From positions 48,225,466 through 48,289,465 of the forward strand of contig OY743183.1 in the NCBI GenBank assembly GCA_963555705.1: 64,000 nt of DNA. Reading direction: 5' to 3'. The notes below the pieces were generated by a model. The model ran no database searches. It worked only from the letters and a program-made list of their open reading frames with translations, and was not told where the DNA came from. Both the position numbers and the translations under genes were made by a program. Source of the stretch: Ligustrum vulgare (lineage: Eukaryota > Streptophyta > Magnoliopsida > Lamiales > Oleaceae). Shown here in pieces: positions 46,241 through 58,620 of this stretch (positions within the stretch are counted from its first letter, which is position 1; the number at the start of each line of letters is the position of its first letter).

Positions 46241-47376
46241 AAAGACTAGTATTACACCCGTGCGATGCACATATATTTGTTACTCACATATATCAAATTC
46301 ATATGTTAACATATGAAATGAATATTTAATTAAAAATAAGAAATAAAGAAAGACAATTAATTAAAAAAATGTACAATTATACATACCTTAATTTTTACGG
46401 GTCGTAGTTTACCGTTCCTGTCGCTTAGACTTTTATTAAAATGAAAAATAAAAGAAAAATAGATCGATGAACGCTCTATTTTATTCTCTTTCATTTTCTA
46501 TTTTTAAAGAAAAATATTTACGTGACACTAAAAACTTTTTTTTTAAGAATTTAAAAAAATTATAATTGATTTTCATATGTTAACATATGAAATGAATATT
46601 CAATTAAGAATGAGAAACGAAAAAAGACAATTAATTTCAAAAAATATTCATATACACATACCTTTAAATTTTTTTTTTAACGGTTTTTATGTTTACCTTT
46701 TAGGAAAATTTTTTTAAACATTGGAATTTAAATTGACTTAAAGCTTTAAGTGAGAAAACAAAATTATATTTAAATAGAATTTGTAATAAGGGAAAAAATA
46801 GATATATCTATTATATATGCTAAGAATTTTATTGAAATGAAAAGAAAAGAAAAAGTAGATCGATGAACACCCTTATTTATTCTCTTTCATTTTTTATTTT
46901 TGAAGAAAAATATTTATGTAATAATTAATAAAATGTTGAAGAGAAAATGCCATAAAAATAGAGAAAATATAAAAAGAGCAATTTGGTTTACAAATTAATT
47001 TATTTATGATTTTGAATAAAAAATAGTGATTGAAAATTACAAAGAGAAAATGTGTGTGGTTAAAAAGTAGTTTAAAAAATTTTATAGTAAATAAATTGGT
47101 TTACAAACCAATTTATTTTATTTAGAAAACGGATGCTAAACAAAATGCGCCGGAAATACGATTTCCCAAAAAAAAAAAAATTCTACCCAATTTATGTTAA
47201 AAATTAGAGAGAAAAATGTATTTGGTTAAAAAGTAGTTTGGAAAATTATGTAATTTATAAACTGGTTCATAAATCAATATTTTCTAATTTTTTTTAATTA
47301 TATATCAAATTTGTGTATAATGAAATAGATAGAAAAATAATAAAATGATACTGTAATTAATAAAGTTGCAATGTTT

Positions 47377-48250
47377 CTACAATAAATTTTGAAAAACTTC
47401 TATATAAACTACATTCGTAGTTGAGTTTGTTCTATTTCCATCTTTGTCACAAATGATCATATTCAAACCGCTGTGATTTGTCACTCTAGAGGCTGCAAAG
47501 TACAACTGTCCATGGCTGAAAACAGACTTCTTTAAATAAAGACCAACCTTGAAAAGTGATTTCTCTTGACTTTTGTTGTTATTCATACCATACGAAGCTA
47601 CCAGCTGAAATTGTCGTCTCTTGAACTTGAAAGACAATCTTGCATGTGTTTGATTGAAAAGATGGAAAATAGATATAAGAAAATATTCTCTAGTAATTGA
47701 TTTTCCTGGAAGTTATTTTCCTAAAAAAAAAAAAGTCAATTGAAGTGTTCGGCTGAAAAAGTAGGAAATTTTCCTAAATTTGTTGTTGATTGATATTATT
47801 TTCCATTACAAATAAAACAAAATTTAGCTATTTTAATTAAAAAAATTATTACTATTTTTTGTTTTTCACTCATTTGTACTTGGTAATAGTAATCAAACGT
47901 GACGAAAAATATGTTTTCCACTTGAGGAAAATGCTTTCTTATCAAATAGGTGAGAAAATATTTTCAAGGTAAATGAGTTAAGTGCGCTTCAATTGGTTGT
48001 ACCTTGAAAAATATTTTTCAAGGTAAATTTTTCAATCAAATGCCAAATAAATACAAATGGGGGAAAATACTTTCCATGATTTGACATTTTCCAGGCAAAT
48101 GTCAGTGAATCAAACACATCCTAAATTGTGTCAGTGCACCCTCGAAATAAAAAAAATTGTACCTTGCAAGATTGCTATCGAGAAATTTTGCTTCAACAAC
48201 GTGATTTAAAAGTTTTGTAACAATTAATCTCGTACCATTACACATCCCTA
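47377..48250 (-). pseudogene. Helitron PIF1-like helicase, C-terminal part, split by MITE
   Basis: Two blocks read on the minus strand. The first, 48125-48250, gives GMCNGTRLIVTKLLNHVVEA, the conserved segment before the last helicase motifs. The second, 47377-47637, is an open frame of 86 codons. It has FKFKRRQFQL, then NNNKSQEKSLFKVGLYLKK and VFSHGQLYFAASRVTN, the motifs V/VI region of Helitron RepHel helicases, and ends in the family's usual position (VVYIEVFQNLL). The expected TINKSQGQ is changed to NNNKSQEK. The Rep nuclease and the rest of the helicase are not recognisable. A 480-bp MITE separates the blocks. Not functional. Confidence 0.85.
47642..48121. mobile_element. MITE nested in Helitron helicase
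   Basis: A 480-bp segment with inverted ends GCATGTGTTTGATTG and GAATCAAACACATCC (13 of 15 pair). Helicase-derived coding sequence resumes directly on both sides, which shows it is an insertion. The ends resemble PIF- or hAT-type MITEs. No clear target duplication (CTT and TAA flank it). Non-coding. Confidence 0.7.
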
Positions 48251-49607
48251 CAAAGTGATCAACATTCCGCAACAATATAAAGATATAATCATTACATAAT
48301 AAATTTGAAAATACTTTTTGTTTGTACTAGAAAAAAAAGAACTTTTACAACAAAAATTATATAAACTATTTAATTTAAAAATAAATAATAAGAAGTTAAT
48401 AAACATAAGAAATTCAATAAACCTAGGCAAATATAGTAGGGGTTCGAATGTACAATATAAACAACATGTAATATACAAATGCAATAGTCGTACATGAATT
48501 TATAATTCGTTCAAAATTAAAATTTCTAATTACAAAAGGATACAAAGTATAAACAATGGACAAAAATAATATAAAAAAGTTAAGTAAAAAATTTGTAAAT
48601 TAAAATAACATAAAGATTTAATCATTAAATAATAAGTTTGAAAATAATTTTTGTTTTTACTTATTAAAAAAAAGGAAAATAATTTTAAAAATATACATTT
48701 AATTATTTCTACAAAAATTAATTTAACTATTTAATTTAAAAAATAAATAATAAAAATATTTTAAAAAGTAAAAAATTTAATAAGTTAAGACAAATATAGT
48801 AGTGGTTCGAATATAATCTAAATGTAAACTTTAATAGTCAACACATGAATTAACCAAATAGTTAATCATATTGTAATCAAATATTTATTAATTAAATAAA
48901 TATTAATCAAATAGTTAACAATATTGTATTAACACACCGTGTTCATACTGAACCACTAAATATTAACCAAACAGTTAATTATATTGTAGTCAAACATTTA
49001 TTAACAAAATATAGTTAACATCAATATTTAATCATTACATAATAAGCCCATGTTTGGTATTCATTAAAATGAAAAAAATATATATATTTTTTTTATTATA
49101 ACATTCAATTTTAATCAATTTCAATATTAAAGTATTCTACACATAAATCCATTTATTTTTTTTTTTCATTTTCAACCATACAAAATTACATCAATCACTA
49201 TTCAATTCAAAACATTTTTAAATAATGTACATCAAGTTTGGAAATAATTTTAATTTTTACTTAACAAAAATAAAAGGAAGAATAAATTTAAAAATATACA
49301 TCTAGAAAAGTGTTGCTACAAAAATTACTTTAACTATTTAATTTAAAATTTTAATAAACTTAGGTAAATATAGTAGTGTTTTTAAATAATCCAAATGAAA
49401 ACTTAAATAGTCAAGCATTCATTAACCAAATAAATATTTATCGAATAATTAATCATATTGTAGTCAAACATTAATTAACCAAATAGTTAATCAAATTGTG
49501 TTCACATTGAACCACTAAATATTAAGTAAATAGTTAAACCACATTATATTCACAACATGTGTTCACACTAAAACTTCCTTACTTTTATATATATATATAT
49601 ATACATA

Positions 49608-50350
49608 CTAGTATTCGTCCACGTGCGATGCACGGGACATGTAAATAATTACTTATTAAATATAAAATTTTAAAAAAATGAAAAAATGTGATCATAGAAA
49701 ATGGTAATAATTGCACAAAAAAGACGACAATCATTTATAATTGTCGTTAAAGGATTACAAAATACAAAAACCATTAATCAAAATCTTGAAAGACTTGTGT
49801 ACGCATTTGCAAGTGCAGACGCTCTAAAGTAGTTTTTCAAAAGAAAAAAAAAATCTTAATTATGTTATATACATTTTTAATACTGTTTTATTATTTGGTA
49901 AAGCAATGCACATGTGTAATTATGTTGTATATGTTTTTTAATATTGTTTTATTTTACTAATAAGTTCTCTAATAACTATATTATTATCTTCAATACTGAT
50001 TAATTACTATAACTTTGGTAAAACAATATACATTTTTAATTACTTTATTTTCAATAGTATTTAATTATTAGCATAGCATATAATTAATTAAAACTCTACA
50101 TTATAATTTATAAACATATTGAAAATACCAACCAATTAATAGATGAATATATAAGAAAACTAACAATGAGGTAAAACCATTTTTAAAGTGATCGTTTATA
50201 TTCTCTAGATAAAAGCAATTTTGAAATATATATGGATAATCAACCTTTTTTTTAATCTCTATAAACCATGAATTTTCGTTTTAGGAAAGTTAAAAAAGGC
50301 GGGAAACTATGTGGTGTTATATTTGGCCACTTTATTGTTATAATAATATA
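49608..50350 (-). mobile_element. Helitron 2, minus strand, 743 bp
   Basis: The 3' end, on the minus strand, is CGTGCATCGCACG (stem CGTGC, loop ATC) followed by TGGACGAATACTAG, with CTAG at 49608-49611. The 5' part near 50350 (minus strand TATATTATTATAACAATAAA, then TTTCCCGCC) resembles that of Helitron 3. It carries no coding sequence. It is bounded on both sides by other Helitrons. Confidence 0.7.
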
Positions 50351-50689
50351 CTAGTAATCGCACACGTGCGATGCACAGAATATATAATTGAAAATTATTT
50401 ATTGAGAAGTTGTAAAAATACAAAGCCCGACAAAAATAACACAATGAAAGAAATAAAATAAAATAAAATAATAACTTGCACATATAAATTGTGAATAATT
50501 TGTAATTTCAATTTTCAACCACTTAATTGATTGATTTGACAATTATTTTATTTTTTATACTACTTTCTTTCACTTTCAATCACACATTTAAAACTATTTC
50601 TATAGTCTCTATCAAACATACTCCTATTCAATAGTTTTAAATACAACGTGACATTTTATTTTTCACCAAGTATTAAAAATTGTCATGTT

Positions 50690-50708
50690 ACACACACACA
50701 CACACACA
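50690..50708. repeat. (CA)n microsatellite
   Basis: A short run of CA dinucleotides. Confidence 0.9.
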
Positions 50709-51340
50709 TAAAAAAGCTATTTTTTGTGCATGTTAAATAAACGTATTGACCATATTTTATTGTTAAATAGAATAAGTTTGCTAAAATTTTATATTTTTGT
50801 TTTCTATAGAATTCAATGAATTAATTGTTAAAGACTGTAGTATATATTTTACAATTCAATGTTATTTTAAATTTATGAAATTAAAAAAAAATAGAAAAAT
50901 GAAAAAAATGAGTAAATTTATAAAATTAATTTCAAAATTACCAAAGTATTTATCGAAACAAAAAGTTGTAGAAATTAAAATGATATAATTGAATTTACTT
51001 AGAAAGATCGGATATCTATTATTTCTTTTAATTTGATAAGAAAAAATATTTGACATTAATTATTTATGTCAAATTCAATTTAGGTAAGAAATGATAGATA
51101 TCATTTATTACTTAAATGAGATAAATTAACAATATTGAATATTGGAAAAAGTATAAGTAAGACTTTTACCTTTATTATTTGAGACAATTTTACAAATGAT
51201 ATATTTAGAATTTGCTCTAATTTGTTAGTTTATATTAAACTTCTCGTTAAGATCTTGAATTTGACACATATATTGCATATTTTTTTACTTCAAAATATTA
51301 CAATAATTATCAAAAGAATAAAAATAATATACCATTTGAC

Positions 51341-51511
51341 TGTTATAAATATTATACTATTTAGTGAATGACATTCATACCCCTGTAATCCTATGGATAA
51401 TTACTTTGTATATCCATTTCTTCCCCTATATATATGGGGCTCTAATTCTTAATGAAACAAAAGTTTATTTGCCTCTTTATTTTCTTCTCTCTTTCTCTCT
51501 ATTTCATAACA
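51341..51511 (+). repeat. 5' LTR of gag-less copia
   Basis: TGTTATAAATATTATACTAT ... TTTCATAACA, 171 bp, with TATATATATGGGGC as a likely TATA region. Confidence 0.92.
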
Positions 51512-52082
51512 CGTTATCAGCACGATTCTCTAAAATTATTAGAAGGTAGTATTTTTTTTTATATAGTCATCTGTCATGTGTACCAAAATTAATTTGGTTA
51601 GTGAATTTTTTTTATATGTGTGTATCAAAAGAATGTCGAATCTTGTTTAAGTTACACATATGAATTTCGTATGAACTCCATCCTCAATTCAATTTCGAAT
51701 CTGCACACGCAAACCAAGAATTATTATTTTAATCATTTCCAAACCTTGAATTGGTCTCCAATTTGGAATCTGGCAGCTTCGAACTTGATTGTTTTTACTC
51801 AAAGTTTATTGCGTGCAATTATCATTAGTTTCCATGTTGAATTATAACCCTAGTGCCATTAATCGTTCAGAGTCAGAATTGAGGCTGGATGCGATAATTT
51901 CTCTAATTTCTTTTCGTTTCCAATAATAATTGGTTTATTCATGTTCTAAATTATGTAGATTGTGTACCCATGTTATTATGTTTAATTCATGCATTATTCA
52001 CATACATATTTATATGTGTTTAATTTATATATATTATGGTTATTGTTGAATTTTTTTTACATTTAAATTAATAGTTCATTAC

Positions 52083-52467
52083 GTTGTTGCTCCTGAAGTA
52101 GCGCAACTGTATAATTAATATTCCTGAAGAATATTAATATGACTATCATGAATAATTTGTTGTTGCTCCTGAAGTAGCACAACTGTATATAATTAATATT
52201 CCAGAAGAATATTAATATGATTATCATGAATAATTTTTTGTTGCTCCTGAAGTAGCGCAACTGTATAATTAATATTCCAGAAGAATATTAATATGACTAT
52301 CATGAATAATTTGTTGTTGCTCCTGAAGTAGCACAACTGTATATAATTAATATTCCAGAAGAATATTAATATGACTATCATGAATAGTTTGTTGTTGTTC
52401 CTGAAGTAGCACAACTTTATAATATTCAAGAAAGATTATTATTTGCTCCAGAAGAGTATAAATATAA
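52083..52467 (+). repeat. Five tandem 76/78-bp repeats in copia leader
   Basis: Units start at 52083, 52159, 52237, 52313 and 52391. Each contains a variant of TTGCTCCTGAAGTAGC, then CAACTGTATAATTAATATTC and AGAATATTAATATGA. Spacing alternates 76, 78, 76, 78, so pairs form a 154-bp higher unit. The last unit is degenerate, and related text (CTCCCGAAGTAGCAT) continues to about 52545. Minus-strand open frames across it are artefacts of the repeat. Confidence 0.9.
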
Positions 52468-52691
52468 TTGTCAATATTCCAGAAGAATATTTGACCTATT
52501 ATTGAAGAAATAATATAAAAATACAACATGCTCCCGAAGTAGCATATATATCGAAGAATATGTCAAAATGTTTATCCCTGAAGGAAAACATACAACTTTT
52601 GTGATGTTGATGATTTGATTTATTATTATGTGGTTTAATCACATTCTTCGAAATTAATTGTATTTTTTTTATTTATTGTGTAGTTATACAA

Positions 52692-52748
52692 ATGGCCAAC
52701 ATCACTAAACTCGAGTTTGTTACACTCGACATATCTGGCAAAAATTGA
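52692..52748 (+). pseudogene. Residual gag start of copia element
   Basis: ATG at 52692 begins MANITKLEFVTLDISGKN, a typical copia Gag N-terminus, and stops at TGA 52746-52748 after 18 codons. The next 200 bases carry no Gag similarity and then pol begins in the same frame at 52950. Most of gag, including any zinc knuckle, is missing. Confidence 0.8.
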
Positions 52749-52949
52749 GAATATTGATTAGTTTAATTTTCAGTATCTGAATTGTTCTTTTTCTTTAAAA
52801 GTTAGTATGAATTATGTTTTTACTTATTTTTTTGAAGTTAGAGACATTTACATTATTAAGCATTTTTAGTTGATTAAAAATGTCGCTAAATTTCTTTTTA
52901 TGAAATCAAAGTTTTAGAATATTTATTTTGTTTTGTTTATAAATTCAGG

Positions 52950-55900
52950 ATGAATGATCAGGATATCTGTTTAGTCGATAGTGTAACTACACATACTATT
53001 CTTCAAGACAAAAAGTATTTCTTGAACTTAACATTATCAGAGAATAATGTTAATACAATATCAGGTGCATCAAAAATCGTTGAAGGCTCCGGAAGAGCTT
53101 GTATTATTTTATCAAATAATACAAAATTATATATTGACGATGCACTTTATTCTAGCAAATCCAGAAGAAATTTGCTTAGTTTTAAAGATATTCACTGCAA
53201 TGGATATCACATTGAGACGATACATGAAAATAATGCAGAATATCTTTGCATAACTTCTTTTATATCTGGCCAGAAGCAGATAAAAGAAAAACTTCCGGCA
53301 CTCCCTTGTGGCATGTATTGTACATCTATAAAGATGCTTGAATCAAATATTATCATGAACCAGAAGTTCGTTGATCCAAAAAGTTTTATACTTTGGCATG
53401 ATAGACTTGGACATCCAGGAACAATAATGATGTGCCGAATAATTAACAACTCACATGGACACCCCCTAAAGAACCAGAAGATTCTTTTACCTAATGATTA
53501 TCCATGTGCTGCTTGTTCACAAGGCAAGTTGGTCATTAGACCTTCAACTACAAAAGTCAATATTGAATCTCCAACTTTCTTGGAAAGAATTCATGGAGAT
53601 ATATGTGGGCCAATACACCCACCATGTGGACCAATTCGGTATTTTATGGTTTTAATTGATTCATCTACTAGATGGTCCCATGTTTGCCTACTTTCCACTA
53701 GGAATGTAGCCTTTGCTAGACTACTTGCTCAAATTATAAAATTACGAGCTCAATTCCCTGATTATTCAATCAAGAAAATTCGTCTTGATAATGCTGGTGA
53801 GTTTAGATCACAGATATTCAATGATTATTGTATGTCAATTGGAATTGAGGTTGAACATTCGGTTGCTCATGTCCATACACAAAATGGATTAGCTGAGTCG
53901 TTTATCAAACGTCTACAATTAATTGCTAGACCATTACTCATGAAAAAAAAACTTCCAACTTCTGTTTGGGGTCATGCCATATTACATGCTGCATCATTGG
54001 TTCGTTTAAGACCAACTGCGTATTATCAATATTCTCCTTTGCAACTTGCAATTGGTCATGAGCCTAATATTTCTCATTTACGAGTTTTTGGTTGTGCCGT
54101 CCAAGTCCCAATTTCACCCCCACAACGTACCAAAATGGGTCCCCAACGAAGACTTGGAATTTATGTTGGTTTTGATTCACCATCAATAATAAGGTATCTT
54201 GAACCTTTAACGGGTGATGTATTCACTGCACATTTTGCAGATTGTCATTTTGACGAAATGACTTTCCCAACCTTGGGAGGAACAAAACTACATCCTGAAA
54301 AACATGGTAAAATTTCATGGAATGAAACAACTTTGTCTCACTTTGATCCCCGCAGCAATCAATATGAGCAAGAAGTTGGAAAAATCATTCACTTACAAAG
54401 AGTTGCAAATCAATTACCGGATGTATTTGTTGACACGAGAAAAGTGACAAAGTCACATATACCGCAGAAAATATCCCTGCACAAATTGATGTCCCTGAAG
54501 GACAATCTGCTATAGCAAATGAATCTCAAATACGCCAGAAGCGTGGTCGACCAGTTGTTGCTAAAGACTCTGTACCTCGAAAAAGAAAAGTACAAGAGAA
54601 AAACCAACCAAAAACTTCAGCAGAAGTAGTATTTGAAAAGATTGATCAATCGGATATTGAGAATATGGATCAATCGGATATTGAGAATATGGTTCCTGCA
54701 GAACCACAAGTTTCCGAAAATAATGAGATTTCAATAAACTATTTAGTATCTCATAAACTATGGGAAAGGAATACTATTGTCATAGATGACATTTTCGCCT
54801 TTAATGTGGCTCTTGAAATAATGAAAGATGAGGATCCTGAACCACTATCTTTGAAAGAATGTCAGCATAGAAATGATTGGCCAAAATGGAAAGAAGCCAT
54901 ACAGGCGGAGTTAAATTCCTTAGAGAAACGAAAAGTATTCGGACATGTAGTTCGAACACCTGAAAATGTAATCCCTGTAGAATACAAATGGGTTTTTGTA
55001 AGGAAAAGGAATGAAAATAATGAGATTACAAGATACAAAGCTCGACTTGTAGCTCAAGGTTTCTCTCAAAGACCAGGAATTGATTATGAGGAAACGTATT
55101 CTCCCGTAATGGATACTCTCACTTTTAGATTCTTAATTAGTTTGACTGTGTCACAAAGGCTTGATATGCGCCTTATGGATGTAGTAACTGCCTATCTATA
55201 TGGTTCACTTGATAGTGACATATACATGAAAGTCCTTGAAGGACTCAAAATTTCAGAAGCAAATAATACATGCCCGAGAACTATGTTCTCTATTAAATTG
55301 CAAAGATCATTATATGGATTGAAACAATCCGGACGCATGTGGTATAATCGTCTTAGCGAATATTTGTTGAAGGAGGATTATAAAAATGATGACATTTGTC
55401 CCTGTGTTTTCATAAAGAAAACAAATAGTGGATTTGCAATTATTGCAGTATATGTGGATGATTTAAATCTGATTGGAACTCCTGAAGAGCTCAATAAAAC
55501 TGCAGATTATTTAAAGAATGAATTTGAGATGAAAGATTTGGGAAAAACTAAGTTTTGTCTTGGGTTGCAAATTGAACATTTCCCAGAAGGATTATTTGTT
55601 CATCAATCTTCTTATACAGAAAAAGTTTTAAATCATTTTTATATTGACAAAGCACATCCATTGGCATCCCCTGTGGTTGTTCGATCACTTGATGTGAAAA
55701 TAGATCCATTTCGTCCACCTGAAGATGGAGAAAAAATTCTTGGTCCTGAAGTACCATATCTTAGTGCAATTGGAGCGCTAACATATCTTGCAAATTGTAC
55801 TCGACCTGACATAGCTTTTTCTGTAAATCTCCTTGCAAGATATAGCTCTACACCAACTCAAAGACATTGGAATGGTGTTAAACACATTTTTCGATACCTA

Positions 55901-56452
55901 AAGGGTACTATTGATATGGGATTATTTTATTCTCAAAAATTGGGATCTTCTTTAGTGGGATATGCAGATGCAGGTTATCTCTCTGATCCACATAAAGCTA
56001 AATCGCAAACAGGATATGTGTTTACACGTGGAGGAACAGCTATATCATGGAGATCCGTGAAGCAAACCTTGACAGCAACATCTTCAAATCATTCAGAAAT
56101 TATTGCAATCCACGAGGCAAGTCGAGAATGTGTATGGTTGAGGAACATGACCCATCATATCCAAGCATCATGCGGATTAACTTCAACTAGAGACAGCCCA
56201 ACAATTTTGTATGAAGACAATGCAGCTTGTATTGCACAACTCAAAGGAGGCTTCATCAAAGGAGACAGAACAAAGCATATATCTCCAAAATTCTTCTACA
56301 CGCATGAGCTTCAGAAAATTGGGGATATTGATGTTCAACAAATTCGCTCGAGTGACAATGTAGCTGATTTATTTACAAAGGCATTGCCAACATCCACATT
56401 CAAGAAAATGGTTCATGAGATTGGAATGCGTCGACTCAAAAATTTACAGTGA
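52950..56452 (+). pseudogene. copia pol with a single frameshift
   Basis: The first frame (52950-54515) holds protease (LVDSVTTHTIL, where plant copias often have D-S/C-A-T-T-H), integrase zinc motif (LWHDRLGH ... CAACSQGK, about 53392-53525) and catalytic core (HGDICGPI, RLDNAGEF, then QNGLAES). One base appears lost near 54463. From 54464 the other frame is open to the stop at 56452: linker, reverse transcriptase (YKARLVAQGFSQ, YVDDLNLIG at about 55450) and RNase H (GYADAGYLSDPHKAKSQTGY). An in-frame 24-bp tandem duplication lies in the linker (54642-54689). Apart from the shift all catalytic motifs are present. Ty1/copia; exact lineage not assigned. Confidence 0.92.
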
Positions 56453-56664
56453 TCAGTATCAGGGGGAGTAGCTGTACTCTTTTTCCTTCGCCCAAGTTTT
56501 GTCCCACTGGGTTTTCTTGGCAAGGTTTTGACGAGGCAGCATTTATTGTAATACTCCAAAATAACTGTACTCTTTTTCCTTCGTTTGATTTTTTTCCCAT
56601 TGGGTTTTTATCAAACAAGATTTTAACGAGGCAGATATTTTGTAATATGTCATTCAAGGGGGAG

Positions 56665-56835
56665 TGTTATAAATATTATACTATTTAGTGAATGACATTC
56701 ATACCCCTGTAACCCTAGGGATAATTACTTTGTATATCTCTTTCTTCCCCTATATATATGGGGCTCTAATTCTTAATGAAACACAAGTTTATTTGCCTCT
56801 TTATTTTCTTCTCTCTTTCTTTCTATTTCATAACA
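56665..56835 (+). repeat. 3' LTR of gag-less copia
   Basis: A 171-bp partner of 51341-51511, preceded by the polypurine tract. Confidence 0.92.
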
Positions 56836-57932
56836 CCTTTTTATAGATGTTTTATTATTTACAAATCAATAAATCATTTAGTACATGTCACATATAATTA
56901 ATTTTGCATTAATTGAACTTTCATAATTTAGTTATTAAAATAATTAATAAAATTACAAAGCTTCCTAAAATGGCAAGTAAAAATGGCGGGAAATTATGTG
57001 CGGATTTATGTGACGGCTATATTATTATTATATATATTATTATACTAGTTCTATCACCCGTGCGATGCACGATATTAGATATAAAAAATAATATTATATT
57101 ACAATAACTAACCAGTACAGTCATAGGACGATAACATAAATAGTATATAATCAACAATCTTTCAAATTTATTCTCAACAGATGTATTATCCCAATCCTCT
57201 TCATAATTTTAGAATTCATATTTTTTTATGAAATTAAAGGATTTAACAATTGAAAATGAAACCACATTCTCCAAAAAATCACAATTATAAATTCTATTTT
57301 CCCAAAAAATATAGGTCAATCAAACCCTTAATATAAATCCAAGCAAATAATAGCGTTTCCACACCTGAAAAATTTACATTTCAAGCAAAAATGAAATTTT
57401 AACTGGGTTCATAGACTTCTAATTTCGTGGTTCAAAATTATACCGAACAAAAGCAATGTACTTATTAATACATGCTATACAACCATATGTTAAGACAATT
57501 TTCTCCACCGAACATAGATATTAACCTTTTTGGTCGGCTCTTGAATTTCCAGAGTCTTCGCCCGTGAGTCCAAAAACAGTTTCTACACCAAATATAGATA
57601 TTTATAAAAGTCTTCCTGAACTCCTTGCTACAATAAAATCATGACGACGAAAATATGAAACTTTTGATTGTTGCAGTTATTATATCTATCTGCACCTCTA
57701 CGCCCATTGAGAGCCAAAATATAGTAAAACAAAACAGAATATTAAAGTACGTTGGAAAGTCAACTGAGAAAACAAAAAAAAATGTCTATTGATTATAGTA
57801 GTCCGTAATATCTAAATCTTGAGAATTAAAGACAACAATGATAACCTTGACCAAGATAATGATATGATTGTGTCCATGACTCTGTTGTCCCATCAAAACC
57901 AACAATAAAGCTTATAATTAAAATCTGCATAC

Positions 57933-57983
57933 CTTCTTAGGATCATCCAACATCTTCCAATGTCAAGGTTTGCCTTCTTCAAT
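57933..57983 (-). other. Exon-like piece, unknown gene
   Basis: A 51-bp stretch bounded on the minus strand by CTACAG and AAG|GTATGC, good splice consensus. It is open in one frame (LKKANLDIGRCWMILR). Not recognised. A second splice-bounded piece lies near 58118-58146 (ALFDGRYPDVG). Both lie in Helitron 4. Confidence 0.3.
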
Positions 57984-58545
57984 CTGTAGTCTCGAACTTT
58001 AAATAAGAGTAACATGCCATTAAATAAAGACAATCCATAGACAGAAATAAATAAAAACTACCTAGTTACTGATTTCAACCAATTAGAGAAGCATGAAGAA
58101 ATAACAGTTACCAACATCTGGATAGCGGCCGTCGAATAGGGCCTAAATGTTGTAGATACAATAGACAAAAATTTATAGTCAATTTTCACTATTATTACTT
58201 TTTACTCCTTTTTCTTCTTCACAATTTCTTCCATGGCCAGTTTAGCAAAAATAATTGTAAATTTAAAATACTATTTAAGAAAGATTGTCCAGAATTTCAC
58301 TGTACAGTGCCCTCACTGCCTACCACGATAACAAATGCAATATGTTGTTATTATCAGTGCATCATATTGACCAATTGTAAGCATGCACAAAAGAAAATAT
58401 AAACTTCCAACTAAAAAAACTCATAAGAAATGTAATCCTATCCCCTACCTAATTGGAACATGTTTAAATGAGTATATACCATTGCACAAATAATAAATAA
58501 AGTTGATCACTAATGCAATGAGCAATAGTAAGATAACTAAAGTAC

Positions 58546-58620
58546 CTTCGGGCTCATGGTGACTGTAACTACCTCAGCAAGTTTTTCAACACCCTTAAGC
58601 ATAAAAGCATTGGCCTCCAC
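58546..58620 (-). pseudogene. Mitochondrial chaperonin Cpn60 exon fragment
   Basis: On the minus strand 25 codons read VEANAFMLKGVEKLAEVVTV then TMSPK. They match the N-terminal equatorial segment of mitochondrial chaperonin 60 (typically VEARALMLKGVE.LADAV.VTMGPK). The glycine of the ATP-binding TMGPKG segment is serine here. The fragment ends at AAG|GTACTTT, a splice donor at the place where the next exon would start with the GRNV segment. No other Cpn60 exon is found nearby. It is a captured piece in Helitron 4, and could not make a chaperonin. Confidence 0.75.

Larger units (their letters stand above)
46246..49607 (-). mobile_element. Helitron 1, minus strand, with helicase remnant
   Basis: The 3' end, on the minus strand, is GTGCATCGCACGGGTGTAATACTAG (CTAG at 46246-46249), preceded on the plus strand by A. 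The 5' part near 49607 reads on the minus strand TATATAAAAGTAAGGAAGTT ... AGTGTGAACAC, like the Helitron start at 11838. The exact TC is not visible because the next Helitron adjoins at 49608. It carries the helicase C-terminus, so it descends from an autonomous element. A partial internal duplication of the 3' region lies at about 46570-46670. Confidence 0.8.
51341..56835 (+). mobile_element. Ty1/copia element without gag
   Basis: A 5495-bp element with 171-bp LTRs (51341-51511, 56665-56835) that differ at about six positions, roughly 96.5% identical. A polypurine tract CAAGGGGGAG lies at 56655-56664. The region after the 5' LTR, CGTTATCAGCACGA, is the likely primer site. No target duplication is seen (TTGAC, CCTTT). 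It has 5' tandem repeats, a residual gag start and an almost complete pol. It is nested in a Helitron. Confidence 0.9.
50351..57044 (-). mobile_element. Helitron 3, minus strand, interrupted by copia
   Basis: The 3' end has CTAG at 50351-50354 and the GTGCATCGCAC hairpin. The 5' part (56920-57044) resembles the corresponding part of Helitron 2 (GGCGGGAAATTATGTG versus GGCGGGAAACTATGTG). Without the 5.5-kb copia element (51341-56835) it would be about 1.2 kb. Non-coding. Confidence 0.65.

Noticed and set aside
52063..52529. CRISPR-like spaced repeats and repetitive short proteins
   Set aside because: The repeats are directly adjacent units of 76/78 bp with no unique spacers, inside a retrotransposon leader of a plant genome. 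The proteins are translations of the repeat.
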